Shown piece by piece: positions 14,156-20,920 of a DNA stretch of 24,421 bases; position 1 is the first letter of the stretch, and the number at the start of each line of letters is the position of its first letter. Source of the stretch: Bacteroidota bacterium (lineage in GTDB: Bacteria; Bacteroidota; Bacteroidia; Chitinophagales; Chitinophagaceae). The position numbers and the translations under genes were made by a program. Below the pieces are notes generated by a model, which saw nothing but the letters and a program-made list of their open reading frames with translations, was not told where the DNA came from and did no database searches. The DNA lies in NCBI GenBank assembly GCA_023422565.1, contig JAFAGR010000005.1, forward strand, positions 1 through 24,421, written 5' to 3'.

Positions 14156-14229
14156 TATCGAGGAGCAGACTTGAACTGCCGACCTTCGGGTTATGAATCC
14201 GATGCTCTAACCAGCTGAGCTACCTCGAC
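14156..14229 (-). tRNA. tRNA-Met (anticodon CAT), probably elongator
   Basis: A 74-nt cloverleaf on the minus strand. It has acceptor GTCGAGG/CCTCGAT, D arm GCTC-AGCTGGTTA-GAGC, anticodon stem TCGGA/CCCGA with loop TTCATAA, variable AGGTC, T arm GGCAG-TTCAAGT-CTGCT and discriminator A. The CCA end is not encoded. The anticodon is CAT. It lacks the initiator features (C1-A72 mismatch, GGG/CCC anticodon stem), so it is elongator Met or the lysidine-modified Ile2 tRNA; elongator is favoured by resemblance. Oddities are a G1-U72 wobble, G49-U65 and an A31-C39 mismatch at the anticodon loop. A perfect -7 box lies 8 bp upstream and a hairpin terminator follows. Confidence 0.9.
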
Positions 14230-14237
14230 AAGGGTTG

Positions 14238-14245
14238 CAAAAGTA
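14238..14245 (-). promoter_or_regulatory. -7 promoter box of the tRNA gene (TACTTTTG)
   Basis: On the minus strand this reads TACTTTTG, a full match to the Bacteroidota TAnnTTTG box, 8 bp upstream of tRNA base 1. The 5' leader of the precursor would be only a few nucleotides. Confidence 0.6.
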
Positions 14246-14301
14246 GTAAAAATCCACTTACTTGCGGTAATCAAAACGCAAATTTAATTGAAATTCCCGC
14301 C

Positions 14302-14976
14302 GTGAAAAAGGCACTCATACAAGTTAGTTTATTGGCAATCATATCAGTAGCGCTGTATCAATTCGTTCCGGGGGTGAGGCATTGGGTTTACTATCGCTAT
14401 TTTATTTTAACCCGTCCTGAAGTGGTTGGGGGGCCGTGCGGGCCTAACTGCAATGGTCATGATGAGTATCCCTCGTGGCCCATGAGCCATATTGATACCC
14501 TTCCCGATTTTCTTTTAAATGATACCAATCGAATAAATGTATCCGGCGTAGTGCATGATATTAACGGAAAGCCCGCTGCCGGAATCATTTTGTATGTTTT
14601 TCAGGCGAACACTTCCGGCATATACCCGAAAAGAGGAAGTGAAAAAGGTGCTGATACGTTGAACGGTTATCTCCGATCATGGATCAAAACCGATTCTGCA
14701 GGCAGGTATGGTTTTTTCACCAATCGCCCGGGGGCTTATCCCGGCACGAAAAGAATGGCGCATATACATTGCATTGTGAAAGAACCTAACCTTAACGCCT
14801 ACACGCTGCCGGATTTTGTTTTTCCCGATGATCCTAATTTAACACCGGTCGCAAAGAAAACTTCTCAGCAGGATAATGGCGGACTTCTGATCAGGGCGGG
14901 AGACAAGAACGATATAGTTTACTATCGCAGGCACATGTACCTGGGGAGAAACGTGGTGAATTATCCTAAAAAATAA
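14302..14976 (+). CDS. Membrane-anchored intradiol ring-cleavage dioxygenase-like protein
   Basis: A 224-aa protein with an N-terminal hydrophobic segment (about 4-22, signal anchor) and a protocatechuate 3,4-dioxygenase-like beta-sandwich domain (about 75-215). The four non-haem Fe(III) ligands of the family can be placed: Y108 (SGIYPKRG), Y146 (PGAYPGT), H154 and H156 (MAHIHC). The family opens catechol-type rings between the hydroxyls, but no aromatic catabolism genes are nearby and the substrate is unknown. The anchor implies an envelope location, unlike the cytoplasmic catabolic enzymes. A hairpin terminator follows immediately. The start chosen is GTG at 14302, which directly begins the signal segment. 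Confidence 0.85.
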   Translation: MKKALIQVSLLAIISVALYQFVPGVRHWVYYRYFILTRPEVVGGPCGPNCNGHDEYPSWPMSHIDTLPDFLLNDTNRINVSGVVHDINGKPAAGIILYVFQANTSGIYPKRGSEKGADTLNGYLRSWIKTDSAGRYGFFTNRPGAYPGTKRMAHIHCIVKEPNLNAYTLPDFVFPDDPNLTPVAKKTSQQDNGGLLIRAGDKNDIVYYRRHMYLGRNVVNYPKK

Positions 14977-15006
14977 ACCCGGAGTTTTACTTCCGGGCTT
15001 TTTTCG
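14977..15006. terminator. Terminator between the dioxygenase-like and M20 genes, probably bidirectional
   Basis: CCCGGAG-TTTTA-CTTCCGGG followed by CTTTTTTC on the plus strand. The reverse reading also ends in a T-rich stretch, so it can serve the convergent M20 peptidase. It is the only convergent pair in the window with such a signal. Confidence 0.75.
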
Positions 15007-15020
15007 TTTATACCTTACCG

Positions 15021-16388
15021 TTACTTCATCTCCGTAAAAAATTTGTGGAAATACGGTATTGTTTCAATTCCTTTATAATAGTTTTCAAGATTGAACTTCT
15101 CGTTCGGACTGTGAAGGTTATCACTGTCTAAACCAAAACCCATGAACACGATCTTCACTCCGAGTTCTCTCTCAAACAAGGCGCAAATCGGAATACTTCC
15201 TCCACCGCGCACGGGAATAGGTTCTTTGCCGAAAGTAGCTTCCATAGCCTTCGCAGCAGCTTTATAAGCAGTGCTGTCAATGGGTGTCATGTACGGTTCA
15301 CCTCCATGGTGCAACTCCGCTTTAACGGTTACATAAGGAGGTGCGATCTTTTCAAGGTGCTTTATGAGGATGTCCGTGATCTTGTCGGAAGATTGATTAG
15401 GAACCAGCCTTGCCGAAATTTTTGCAAAAGCTTTCGAGGGCAGAACGGTTTTTGCGCCCTCACCGGTATAGCCTCCCCATATCCCATTTAACTCCAGCGT
15501 GGGCCTGATGCCTGTGCGTTCATTTGTCGTAAAGCCCTTCTCGCCCCATAATTCTTTTACGCCAAGGTCTGCTTTAAATTCATCTTCATCATACGGCGCA
15601 CGTGCGAGCATCTCTCTTTCCGCTGATGAACTTACTGCTACGTCGTCATAAAAGCCCGGAATGGTGATGTGATTATTTTCATCGTGAAGCGATGCGATCA
15701 TCTTAGCCAGAATGGTGATGGGGTTTGCCACTGCTCCGCCGTAAACTCCGCTATGCAGGTCTCTGTTAGGCCCCGTCACCTCAACTTCTATATAACTTAG
15801 TCCGCGCATTCCAATATCAATGCTTGGTGTGTCCAAACTTATCATCGCACTGTCTGAAATGAGAATGCAATCTGCCTTCAACAATTCTTTATGGTCTGAA
15901 ATGAATTTTCCCAGGTTGGGTGATCCCACTTCCTCCTCACCTTCAATACAAAACTTGATATTGTTGTTGAGAGACTGAGTTTGGATCATCGTTTCCATAG
16001 CCTTCACGTGCATGTAAAACTGGCCCTTATCATCACAAGCGCCTCGCGCATATATTTTCCCATCTTTTATTACGGGGTCAAAAGGCCCGCTGTTCCACAA
16101 TTCCAGGGGATCGGCCGGTTGCACATCATAATGCCCGTAAACCAATACAGTTGGTTTTGAAGGATCCACGATCTTTTCGGCATAAACAACCGGATGGCCT
16201 TCGGTAGGGTATATTTCAGCCTTATCTGCACCTGCATCCAGTAACCTCTGTTTAACGGCCTCCGCGCATTTTTGCATATCTGCCTTGTGCTCACTTTTGG
16301 CACTCACACTGGGTATACGTAAAAGTTCAAGCAATTCGTTTAAAAACCTGTCCTTATTTTTCTCCTGGTAATCTTTCCAAACTTGCAT
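15021..16388 (-). CDS. M20 family metallopeptidase (dipeptidase/carnosinase-like)
   Basis: A 455-aa di-zinc peptidase. Metal-site motifs are GHYDVQP with H86, CDDKGQ (118-123, bridging aspartate), EGEEEVGS (149-156, catalytic glutamate and metal ligand), ISDSAM with D179, and a late LHSPNE histidine. The dimerisation domain (about 195-350) includes RDLHSGVYGG. It is full length for the M20 peptidases that cleave dipeptides or remove terminal residues. No signal peptide, so cytoplasmic. It is the third of three same-strand genes (LptF/G, SOD, M20), 60 bp after the SOD gene. Confidence 0.9.
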   Translation of the reverse strand: MQVWKDYQEKNKDRFLNELLELLRIPSVSAKSEHKADMQKCAEAVKQRLLDAGADKAEIYPTEGHPVVYAEKIVDPSKPTVLVYGHYDVQPADPLELWNSGPFDPVIKDGKIYARGACDDKGQFYMHVKAMETMIQTQSLNNNIKFCIEGEEEVGSPNLGKFISDHKELLKADCILISDSAMISLDTPSIDIGMRGLSYIEVEVTGPNRDLHSGVYGGAVANPITILAKMIASLHDENNHITIPGFYDDVAVSSSAEREMLARAPYDEDEFKADLGVKELWGEKGFTTNERTGIRPTLELNGIWGGYTGEGAKTVLPSKAFAKISARLVPNQSSDKITDILIKHLEKIAPPYVTVKAELHHGGEPYMTPIDSTAYKAAAKAMEATFGKEPIPVRGGGSIPICALFERELGVKIVFMGFGLDSDNLHSPNEKFNLENYYKGIETIPYFHKFFTEMK

Positions 16389-16448
16389 AATTGTTTTGGT
16401 TAATTATTGAATATTATATTGAATAGTGTATGCGTTACCGTTATGCGG

Positions 16449-17207
16449 CTACTTCATGGCATTCCACCTGTCCTGAACAAAATCCCAGTTAACCACATTC
16501 CACCAGTTGGCAATGTAATCGGCCCGTTTGTTCTGATACTTTAAATAATACGCGTGTTCCCACACATCGATTCCCAGTAACGGGTATCCTTTCACAGGGC
16601 TAAGGTCCATCAGGGGATTGTCCTGGTTGGGGGTTCCGGCGATCTTCAGGTTTTTGTCTCCATCCACATACAACCATGCCCAACCACTTCCGAACTGCCC
16701 TGAAGCGGCGTTTGCAAACTGCAGTTTAAAATTTTCGAAGGAGGTGAAATTCTTTTCAATGGCAGACATCAATGGACCAACGGGATTATTTCCGCTTTTT
16801 TTGGGGCGCATTGCTTTCCAGAATAGTTCGTGGTTGAAATGACCGCCGGCATTGTTGCGCATCTTGGTCGAATATTTTGAGATCTGCGCTAAAAGATTTT
16901 CCACCGTTGTACCTGAAGCCACATTCTCTGCAGCAGCCGCTTCCTTAAGATTTTTCGAATATCCCGCGGCATGTTTGCTATAATGTATCTCCATGGTTCT
17001 TGCATCAATAACGTCTTCCAGTGCGTCGTAACCATAGGGAAGGGGTTGCTGGTCAAAGCCCATGCCTCCCGCAGAGGTTATCACTTTTTTTGAAGATGAA
17101 CAGGATGAAAGCAGTTGCCCTGCACTGGCCACTGAAATTCCCGCGATGGCCAAACCTTTGAAGCTGGTTCCTAAAAAATTTCTGCGATTGATCGTTTTCG
17201 TTGACAT
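16449..17207 (-). CDS. sodA: Exported Fe/Mn superoxide dismutase with Tat-like and lipoprotein signals
   Basis: A 252-aa protein. Residues 1-36 look like a Tat signal (NRRNFLG with R8/R9, then a hydrophobic stretch) ending in the lipobox LSSC with C36. A full Fe/Mn-SOD follows, with metal ligands H75, H126 (GGHFNHELFW), D214 and H218 (DVWEHAYYLKYQNKR). It converts superoxide to H2O2 and O2. The TPNQDNPLM block favours Mn or cambialistic use, but the metal is not certain. If the signal is real, the enzyme is exported folded and tethered to the membrane, protecting the envelope. It follows the LptF/G gene by 9 bp, so probably the same operon. Confidence 0.9.
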   Translation of the reverse strand: MSTKTINRRNFLGTSFKGLAIAGISVASAGQLLSSCSSSKKVITSAGGMGFDQQPLPYGYDALEDVIDARTMEIHYSKHAAGYSKNLKEAAAAENVASGTTVENLLAQISKYSTKMRNNAGGHFNHELFWKAMRPKKSGNNPVGPLMSAIEKNFTSFENFKLQFANAASGQFGSGWAWLYVDGDKNLKIAGTPNQDNPLMDLSPVKGYPLLGIDVWEHAYYLKYQNKRADYIANWWNVVNWDFVQDRWNAMK

Positions 17208-17216
17208 AACATTCTT

Positions 17217-18656
17217 TTAGTGATGAGAAGATGTGGTTACATTTCTTTTCACAAGCAGTTTTTTGATCCGGGTAAAGGTACGGTGGTAAAATTCTTTATT
17301 GAACAATTGAGAGTCATGCATAGCCTTATAGGTGAGAAAGGCGCCGATTGGTATTAATACTATTACCGAGAGCCACATGCCGGTAAAGGGACTGGATATG
17401 CTCTCTCTAACAAATTTTTCGCCGAACATATTAAGCAAGTGAAATACAAGAAAGAATATGATGGCAGCTACTAAAGGCATACCAAATCCTCCTTTCCTGA
17501 TGATAGAGCCCAATGGAGCGCCGATAAAAAATAAAATTAGGCAGGCAAGTGACATGGAGTATTTTCTATGCCATTCCATTTTGTTCAACCGCAGCTCTTT
17601 TTGTGCTTCCACTTTTGCGGTTGCGCGAAAGTTGAGAATGTTTTTTATCTCAGCTATTCGGTTGTATGTGGGCTGCCAAACGCGCTGCTTTGCGGTGTCT
17701 GACAAAGAAGGAGGAAGCGGGCCACTGTCTAAAGAAATATAATTTTTATAAACACTGTCAGCCAACCGGGGATAATGCCAAAGGCCTTCAAAAAGTTTGG
17801 TGTCGCTCTTTCTCATAGAATCCCTCTTTCTGTTAAGCGAGTCTATATTCATCTGCAGTTGCCGTGCGCTCAGCATTTTGTGACTGTTTCGAAAGGCACT
17901 ATCGCTTGAATTTTGTTTTTGAAGGATGCTGAGATCGAATAATTTTTTGAATTCCCTGAATTTTAATCTCGTGTATTCAGTGGATGAGTCGCCGGGGAGG
18001 CCGCGCTCCTGATAGCGGTACCCGTTATAAAGGTTGAACTCGAGAAAATTCTGGTCGTCAGAAATTTTCATCTCTCCCTTTTCGGCAATGATCGTGTTAT
18101 CCTGCAGCCGGTTCGATTGTTCATAGATCAGCACATTCCTGATCGTTTTTCCATCCGGGTCTTTCTTGCCCACCTTTATAGCATAATTGGGAATGTGCGT
18201 GAAGAAAACTCCTTCGCGCAAATCAAAGGCAGGCTTTTTATAAAAGATATCATTATACAGCGTAATGAATTTTAAGTTAGCATATGGTATCACATAATTA
18301 CCAAAGAGAAAGGTTACAAAACTTAAAAACATCGCCACAAAGATCAATGGACGCATAAATCTCAACAACGAAATTCCCGCAGATTTTATCGCTACGAGTT
18401 CAAATGTTTCTCCGAGATTGCCGAAGGTCATGATTGATGAAATGAGAATGGCAATGGGCATCGCAAGCGCGAGAAGTGAGGCACTGGCATACCAAAGAAA
18501 CTGGCCGATGGTCCAGAAGTCAAGCCCTTTACCAACCAAATCATCCACATACTTCCACAAGATCTGCATCATCAATACAAAGCAGGCGATGAAGAAGGTG
18601 GCAATGAAAGGCCCTATAAAAGCCTTCAACACTAATTTGTCCAGTTTTTTAACCAT
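17217..18656 (-). CDS. LptF/LptG-family lipopolysaccharide export permease
   Basis: A 479-aa YjgP/YjgQ-type permease of the Lpt system, which moves LPS from the inner membrane to the periplasmic bridge with LptB and LptC. Helices lie at about 10-34, 48-77 and 97-122, a periplasmic beta-rich domain follows (about 140-240), and the C-terminal helices begin with SLACLILFFIGAPLGSIIRK. Between them is a charged insert of about 100 residues that makes it longer than the roughly 360-aa proteobacterial homologues; this seems usual in Bacteroidota. LptF and LptG cannot be told apart here. Its promoter lies inside the divergent gene at 18693. Confidence 0.88.
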   Translation of the reverse strand: MVKKLDKLVLKAFIGPFIATFFIACFVLMMQILWKYVDDLVGKGLDFWTIGQFLWYASASLLALAMPIAILISSIMTFGNLGETFELVAIKSAGISLLRFMRPLIFVAMFLSFVTFLFGNYVIPYANLKFITLYNDIFYKKPAFDLREGVFFTHIPNYAIKVGKKDPDGKTIRNVLIYEQSNRLQDNTIIAEKGEMKISDDQNFLEFNLYNGYRYQERGLPGDSSTEYTRLKFREFKKLFDLSILQKQNSSDSAFRNSHKMLSARQLQMNIDSLNRKRDSMRKSDTKLFEGLWHYPRLADSVYKNYISLDSGPLPPSLSDTAKQRVWQPTYNRIAEIKNILNFRATAKVEAQKELRLNKMEWHRKYSMSLACLILFFIGAPLGSIIRKGGFGMPLVAAIIFFLVFHLLNMFGEKFVRESISSPFTGMWLSVIVLIPIGAFLTYKAMHDSQLFNKEFYHRTFTRIKKLLVKRNVTTSSHH

Positions 18657-18692
18657 GCTTACTTCCTCTGAATAAATGCCTATCTTTTGGTT

Positions 18693-19298
18693 ATGGCGAA
18701 GTCAGCAAATTTACTTCTTTCCGGCAAGGAACTTCAATTGGTTTCTGATGAATCATGGATCAGGATGAAGGAATCCATTCTTGAAAAGGTTGCCCGCATT
18801 TTAGGAGAGCTCCCGGAGATGATAAAGGCCCGTATGCTTGATAATTTGCCCGGGTTTGAAACGATCTGCACCACATCCCCAAAAATATCACGCGGTGAGC
18901 GTTACCAGGGACTGCCATATCTCATACTTGATTATCCACGTGAATTTGGTAAAGAAGATGTATTCGCCCTGCGAACAATGTTCTGGTGGGCCCATGATTT
19001 CAGCATCCACCTGCACCTATCAGGAAAGTTCAGGAAGCTTTTTGAAGACAGGCTGATCAGGAATTTTTCCAGGTATAAGGAAGACTTACGCTTATGCATA
19101 AACGAAGATCCCTGGCAGCACGATGTGGGCGGATCCAATTACATTCCCTTGCCTGAAATTGGAGAGCAAAGAGTGGTTGATTTGCTGCGAAACCATCCTT
19201 TTATAAAGATCGCGGTCACCATACCCCTTAAGCAGTGGAATGATCTGAATGAAAATTTCGCTGAAGGCTATAGAAAAATTTGCGGCTTGCTCGCTTAG
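18693..19298 (+). CDS. Conserved-looking protein of unknown function
   Basis: A 201-aa protein from ATG 18693, preferred over the in-frame TTG at 18687. I do not recognise a named domain. It has no signal or membrane segment. It is rich in aromatics, with blocks that look constrained: PKISRGERYQGLPYLILDYP, TMFWWAHDFSIHLHLSG and a DPWQHDVGG motif. It seems to be a soluble globular protein. TATCTTTT (18681-18688) ends 4 bp before the ATG and may be its -7 box, giving a leaderless mRNA. Its TAG overlaps the stop of the convergent START-like gene (TTAG, 19295-19298). Confidence 0.75.
   Translation: MAKSANLLLSGKELQLVSDESWIRMKESILEKVARILGELPEMIKARMLDNLPGFETICTTSPKISRGERYQGLPYLILDYPREFGKEDVFALRTMFWWAHDFSIHLHLSGKFRKLFEDRLIRNFSRYKEDLRLCINEDPWQHDVGGSNYIPLPEIGEQRVVDLLRNHPFIKIAVTIPLKQWNDLNENFAEGYRKICGLLA
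18706..18737 (-). promoter_or_regulatory. Promoter of the LptF/G gene, inside the divergent gene
   Basis: Minus-strand TTG (18735-18737), a 21-bp spacer, then TAAATTTG (18706-18713), a full -7 match. It lies within the first codons of the plus-strand gene at 18693 and gives a leader of about 45 nt. Confidence 0.6.
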
Positions 19299-19675
19299 CT
19301 GCCGATTCGGTGAAACAGGTCTTTCACCTGGTATTCCCACAACTGGCTTTGGTCTTTCACTTCCTTTTTTTCCGCAAAATCGGTGATAACCAAAATGGTT
19401 TGATTGGTCACATCTGACCGGTCAATCCTGAATTCAAAATATTCATCCTTGTGCATATGGTTCCAGCGGAAGCGGATCAGCCTGTTTTCCTCTTTTTCAA
19501 GCACATCGGCTCTTTCTTCAGTGCCATTCCAGGTGAATACGAATTCTCCGTCCCTTTCATCAACAATATCAGCAAACCATTCCTGCAATCCTGAAGGTGT
19601 GGCCAAAAATTCGAACAAAATTCCGGGAGAACACCTCACAGGATATTCCAGCGTATATAATACTTTCTTACTCAT
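19295..19675 (-). CDS. START-like (SRPBCC fold) domain protein
   Basis: A 126-aa single-domain protein. An N-terminal strand and helices (SPGILFEFLATPSGLQEWFA) lead into alternating strands, including FVFTWNGTEERADV and RFRWNHMHKDEYFEFRID, and a final helix. This is the pattern of the AHSA1/START-like fold seen as a stand-alone protein in many Bacteroidota, which binds hydrophobic ligands or acts in unknown ways. No catalytic site is evident. A candidate promoter TTG-N18-TATAATTG (19702-19730) lies upstream on the minus strand. Confidence 0.8.
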   Translation of the reverse strand: MSKKVLYTLEYPVRCSPGILFEFLATPSGLQEWFADIVDERDGEFVFTWNGTEERADVLEKEENRLIRFRWNHMHKDEYFEFRIDRSDVTNQTILVITDFAEKKEVKDQSQLWEYQVKDLFHRIGS

Positions 19676-19701
19676 CGTTTATAAATAACCTTGAATCGCT
19701 G

Positions 19702-19730
19702 CAATTATAGGAAATTAATTCACGCAGCAA
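19702..19730 (-). promoter_or_regulatory. Candidate promoter of the START-like gene
   Basis: Minus-strand TTG (19728-19730), an 18-bp spacer, then TATAATTG (19702-19709; 7 of 8 to TAnnTTTG), 26 bp before the ATG at 19675. Confidence 0.45.
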
Positions 19731-19928
19731 AATATTTGAACCCCTTTTTTAAACGTTAATGGTTTTGAGGAGAGAATTTCCGCTACAGTAAAGGGAAAAA
19801 GGAAAAAATTATTTTTTTGGAACATATTAGAATTAAGTTAAATTACGTTAATAAAATTAACATAAGTTAAACATGTTGATTTTCTAATCATACCCTTAAT
19901 TAAACATTAACCCCTTAAATGCACCCTT
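19731..19928 (+). promoter_or_regulatory. AT-rich leader of rpoD with GTTAA repeats
   Basis: A very AT-rich upstream region. It contains repeated GTTAA/TTAAC words and the inverted repeat GTTAAT-AAA-ATTAAC at 19847-19861. A TATTTTTTTG stretch near 19810-19820 is a weak -7 candidate that would give a leader of about 100 nt. No riboswitch was recognised. Confidence 0.3.
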
Positions 19929-20801
19929 ATGAGTATGCGCCAGCTCAAAATCTCGAAGTCAATTACCAACCGCGAAAGCCAGAGTTTAGAAAAATATCTT
20001 CAGGAAATCGGCAAAGTGGAACTTATCTCCGCCGAGGAAGAAGTAAAACTTGCGGTACAGATCAGGGAGGGCGATCAAAAAGCGCTTGAACGGCTAACAA
20101 AGGCTAATCTCCGCTTCGTGGTATCTGTGGCCAAGCAATATCAAAACCAGGGCCTCACTCTTCCGGATCTTATTAACGAAGGAAACTTCGGACTTATAAA
20201 AGCTGCACAGCGCTTTGATGAAACAAGGGGCTTTAAATTTATTTCTTACGCCGTTTGGTGGATCAGGCAAAGCATTCTGCAGGCGCTTGCCGAACAAAGC
20301 AGGATTGTTCGCTTACCGCTCAATAAAGTTGGACTAACTAACCGGATCAGCAGGGCTTACAGTCAGCTTGAGCAGGAGTTTGAAAGAGAACCCACCGCAG
20401 AAGAACTCGCTAATTATCTTGACATCGAAACCGAAGAGGTAAGTGCAACCCTTGGTGTGGCAGCCCGTCACGTAAGTATGGATCAACCGCTGGCAGACGG
20501 CGAAGAGAGCACACTCATAGATGTAATGCCTAACCGCGACGCTCCGGATACGGATTATGAAATGATAATGAAGATGTCTTTAAAGATCGAAATTGAAAGA
20601 AGCCTGAATACACTGACGGAAAGACAAAAGGATGTGATCCGTTATTTTTTCGGAATCGGGATCGACCATCCGCTAAGCCTCGAAGATATTGGAGACAGAT
20701 TTCATCTTACGCGCGAAAGAGTGCGCCAGATAAAAGATAAGGCTATTACAAAACTTAAGAACGCATCACGAAGCAAACTTTTGAAAGCCTATATGGGATG
20801 A
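19929..20801 (+). CDS. rpoD: Primary RNA polymerase sigma factor (RpoD/SigA), Bacteroidota type
   Basis: A 290-aa sigma-70. Region 1.2 (SQSLEKYLQEIGKVELIS), regions 2.1-2.4 (ANLRFVVSVAKQYQNQGL, then RGFKFISYAVWWIRQSI), region 3, and region 4 with the DNA-binding TRERVRQIKDKAITKL are all present. It lacks the long region 1.1 and non-conserved insert of E. coli RpoD, as is usual for the short Bacteroidota primary sigma. It recognises TTG/TAnnTTTG promoters, several of which are visible in this window. ATG 19929 is used; the ATG two codons later is equally possible. A clear terminator follows, so it is transcribed as a unit. Confidence 0.95.
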   Translation: MSMRQLKISKSITNRESQSLEKYLQEIGKVELISAEEEVKLAVQIREGDQKALERLTKANLRFVVSVAKQYQNQGLTLPDLINEGNFGLIKAAQRFDETRGFKFISYAVWWIRQSILQALAEQSRIVRLPLNKVGLTNRISRAYSQLEQEFEREPTAEELANYLDIETEEVSATLGVAARHVSMDQPLADGEESTLIDVMPNRDAPDTDYEMIMKMSLKIEIERSLNTLTERQKDVIRYFFGIGIDHPLSLEDIGDRFHLTRERVRQIKDKAITKLKNASRSKLLKAYMG

Positions 20802-20821
20802 TCATTTTTCAACATAAATGC

Positions 20822-20853
20822 AAAAAGGGCCTCAATACAGAGGCTCTTTTTTT
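20822..20853 (+). terminator. Rho-independent terminator after rpoD
   Basis: AGGGCCTC-AATACA-GAGGCTCT: an 8-bp stem with one G-T pair, flanked by A5 before and a T7 run after, 20 bp past the rpoD stop. Confidence 0.85.
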
Positions 20854-20920
20854 ATGCAGTTAAATAGCGTTTTTATTGTTGGTTGTTTTTACGCAAATTT
20901 GTGGTTCTTAAATAAGGCTC

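Noticed and set aside
16389..16448. Near-direct repeat ATTGAATA before the M20 peptidase gene
   Set aside because: Short repeated words in AT-rich DNA with no second instance elsewhere; not enough to call a site.
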